Part shown: in pieces, positions 63,915 to 64,000 of the stretch | Position numbering within the stretch: the stretch's first letter is position 1 | Layout of the letters: each line of letters opens with the position of its first letter | DNA from: Flavihumibacter sp. ZG627 | GTDB lineage: Bacteria; Bacteroidota; Bacteroidia; Chitinophagales; Chitinophagaceae | Direction: 5' to 3' | NCBI RefSeq assembly: GCF_000814325.1 | Contig: NZ_JPHF01000009.1 | Location: 88,521 to 152,520, forward strand | DNA: 64,000 bases | Position numbers and translations under genes: made by a program | The notes under the pieces: model-generated | Seen by the model: only the letters and a program-made list of their open reading frames with translations | Told to the model about the DNA's origin: nothing | The model's database searches: none

Positions 63915-64000
63915 GGTGGGCTTGCTGTGCGGACTGCCACACAATGAGGGATGCTTGTCAACTAGTGCAAGCCCCGCAGTCAACGCAGACCTCACATCAA

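Noticed and set aside
63915..64000. Possible feature after the HTCS gene
   Set aside because: The last 86 bases show no gene start, hairpin or repeat that I can support.

Overview
The window looks like a chromosomal segment of a free-living, glycan-degrading member of the Bacteroidota, most likely a Chitinophagaceae-like relative. The evidence is two SusC/SusD pairs, a hybrid two-component system of the polysaccharide-utilisation (HTCS) type, many Sec, lipoprotein and Tat-like export signals, lineage-typical small families (DUF892, DUF4142, DoxX, VOC) and few recognisable Shine-Dalgarno sequences. The genus assignment is inference. I saw no rRNA, tRNA, CRISPR array, integrase or insertion sequence.

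Region 1 (1-17.2 kb, all minus strand) is an arabinan/L-arabinose locus. Read in transcription order it has SusC, SusD, GH51, GH43, GH51, GH43, a lipoprotein aldose 1-epimerase, a transaldolase-like enzyme, a HAD phosphatase, then araB, araD and araA (araA runs off the left edge). Arabinan would be bound and imported by SusCD, cut by the GH43 and GH51 enzymes, and the arabinose taken through ribulose to xylulose-5-phosphate and the pentose phosphate pathway. Two nearly identical palindromes, one upstream of susC and one upstream of araB, imply a single regulator for both transcription units.

Region 2 (17.5-40.7 kb) is a mosaic of housekeeping, stress and unknown genes. It holds xseAB; ferritin-like DUF892 proteins; a fucosidase with a sugar mutarotase; a D-aminoacylase-type amidohydrolase; a pncC-like gene; a 398-residue, almost aliphatic-free Gly/Gln/Asn/Tyr/Arg protein resembling eukaryotic phase-separating proteins; a low-affinity iron permease homologue; a GT35 phosphorylase that lacks the usual PLP lysine; an MBL-rhodanese enzyme with a Crp-type regulator and a DoxX protein; a GlxA-type regulator; an exported threonine-aldolase homologue; and Hsp20. 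Several of these genes have a long inverted repeat directly against the start codon.

Region 3 (40.7-52.1 kb) carries a Tat-type Gfo/Idh/MocA oxidoreductase next to a HEAT-DUF1080 protein (a likely 3-keto-glycoside pair), an SGNH-GH20 fusion, a second GH20-like enzyme and an ArsR/SRPBCC operon with tandem operators. It also holds two genes decayed by internal deletion (an alpha/beta hydrolase and a DinB protein); a third such remnant (DHFR-like) lies at 32.3 kb.

Region 4 (52.1-63.9 kb) is a fructan locus. A divergent HTCS sensor with a LacI-like periplasmic domain faces an MFS sugar porter, a PfkB fructokinase, SusC, SusD and a GH32 fructanase, an arrangement like the fructan locus of Bacteroides thetaiotaomicron.
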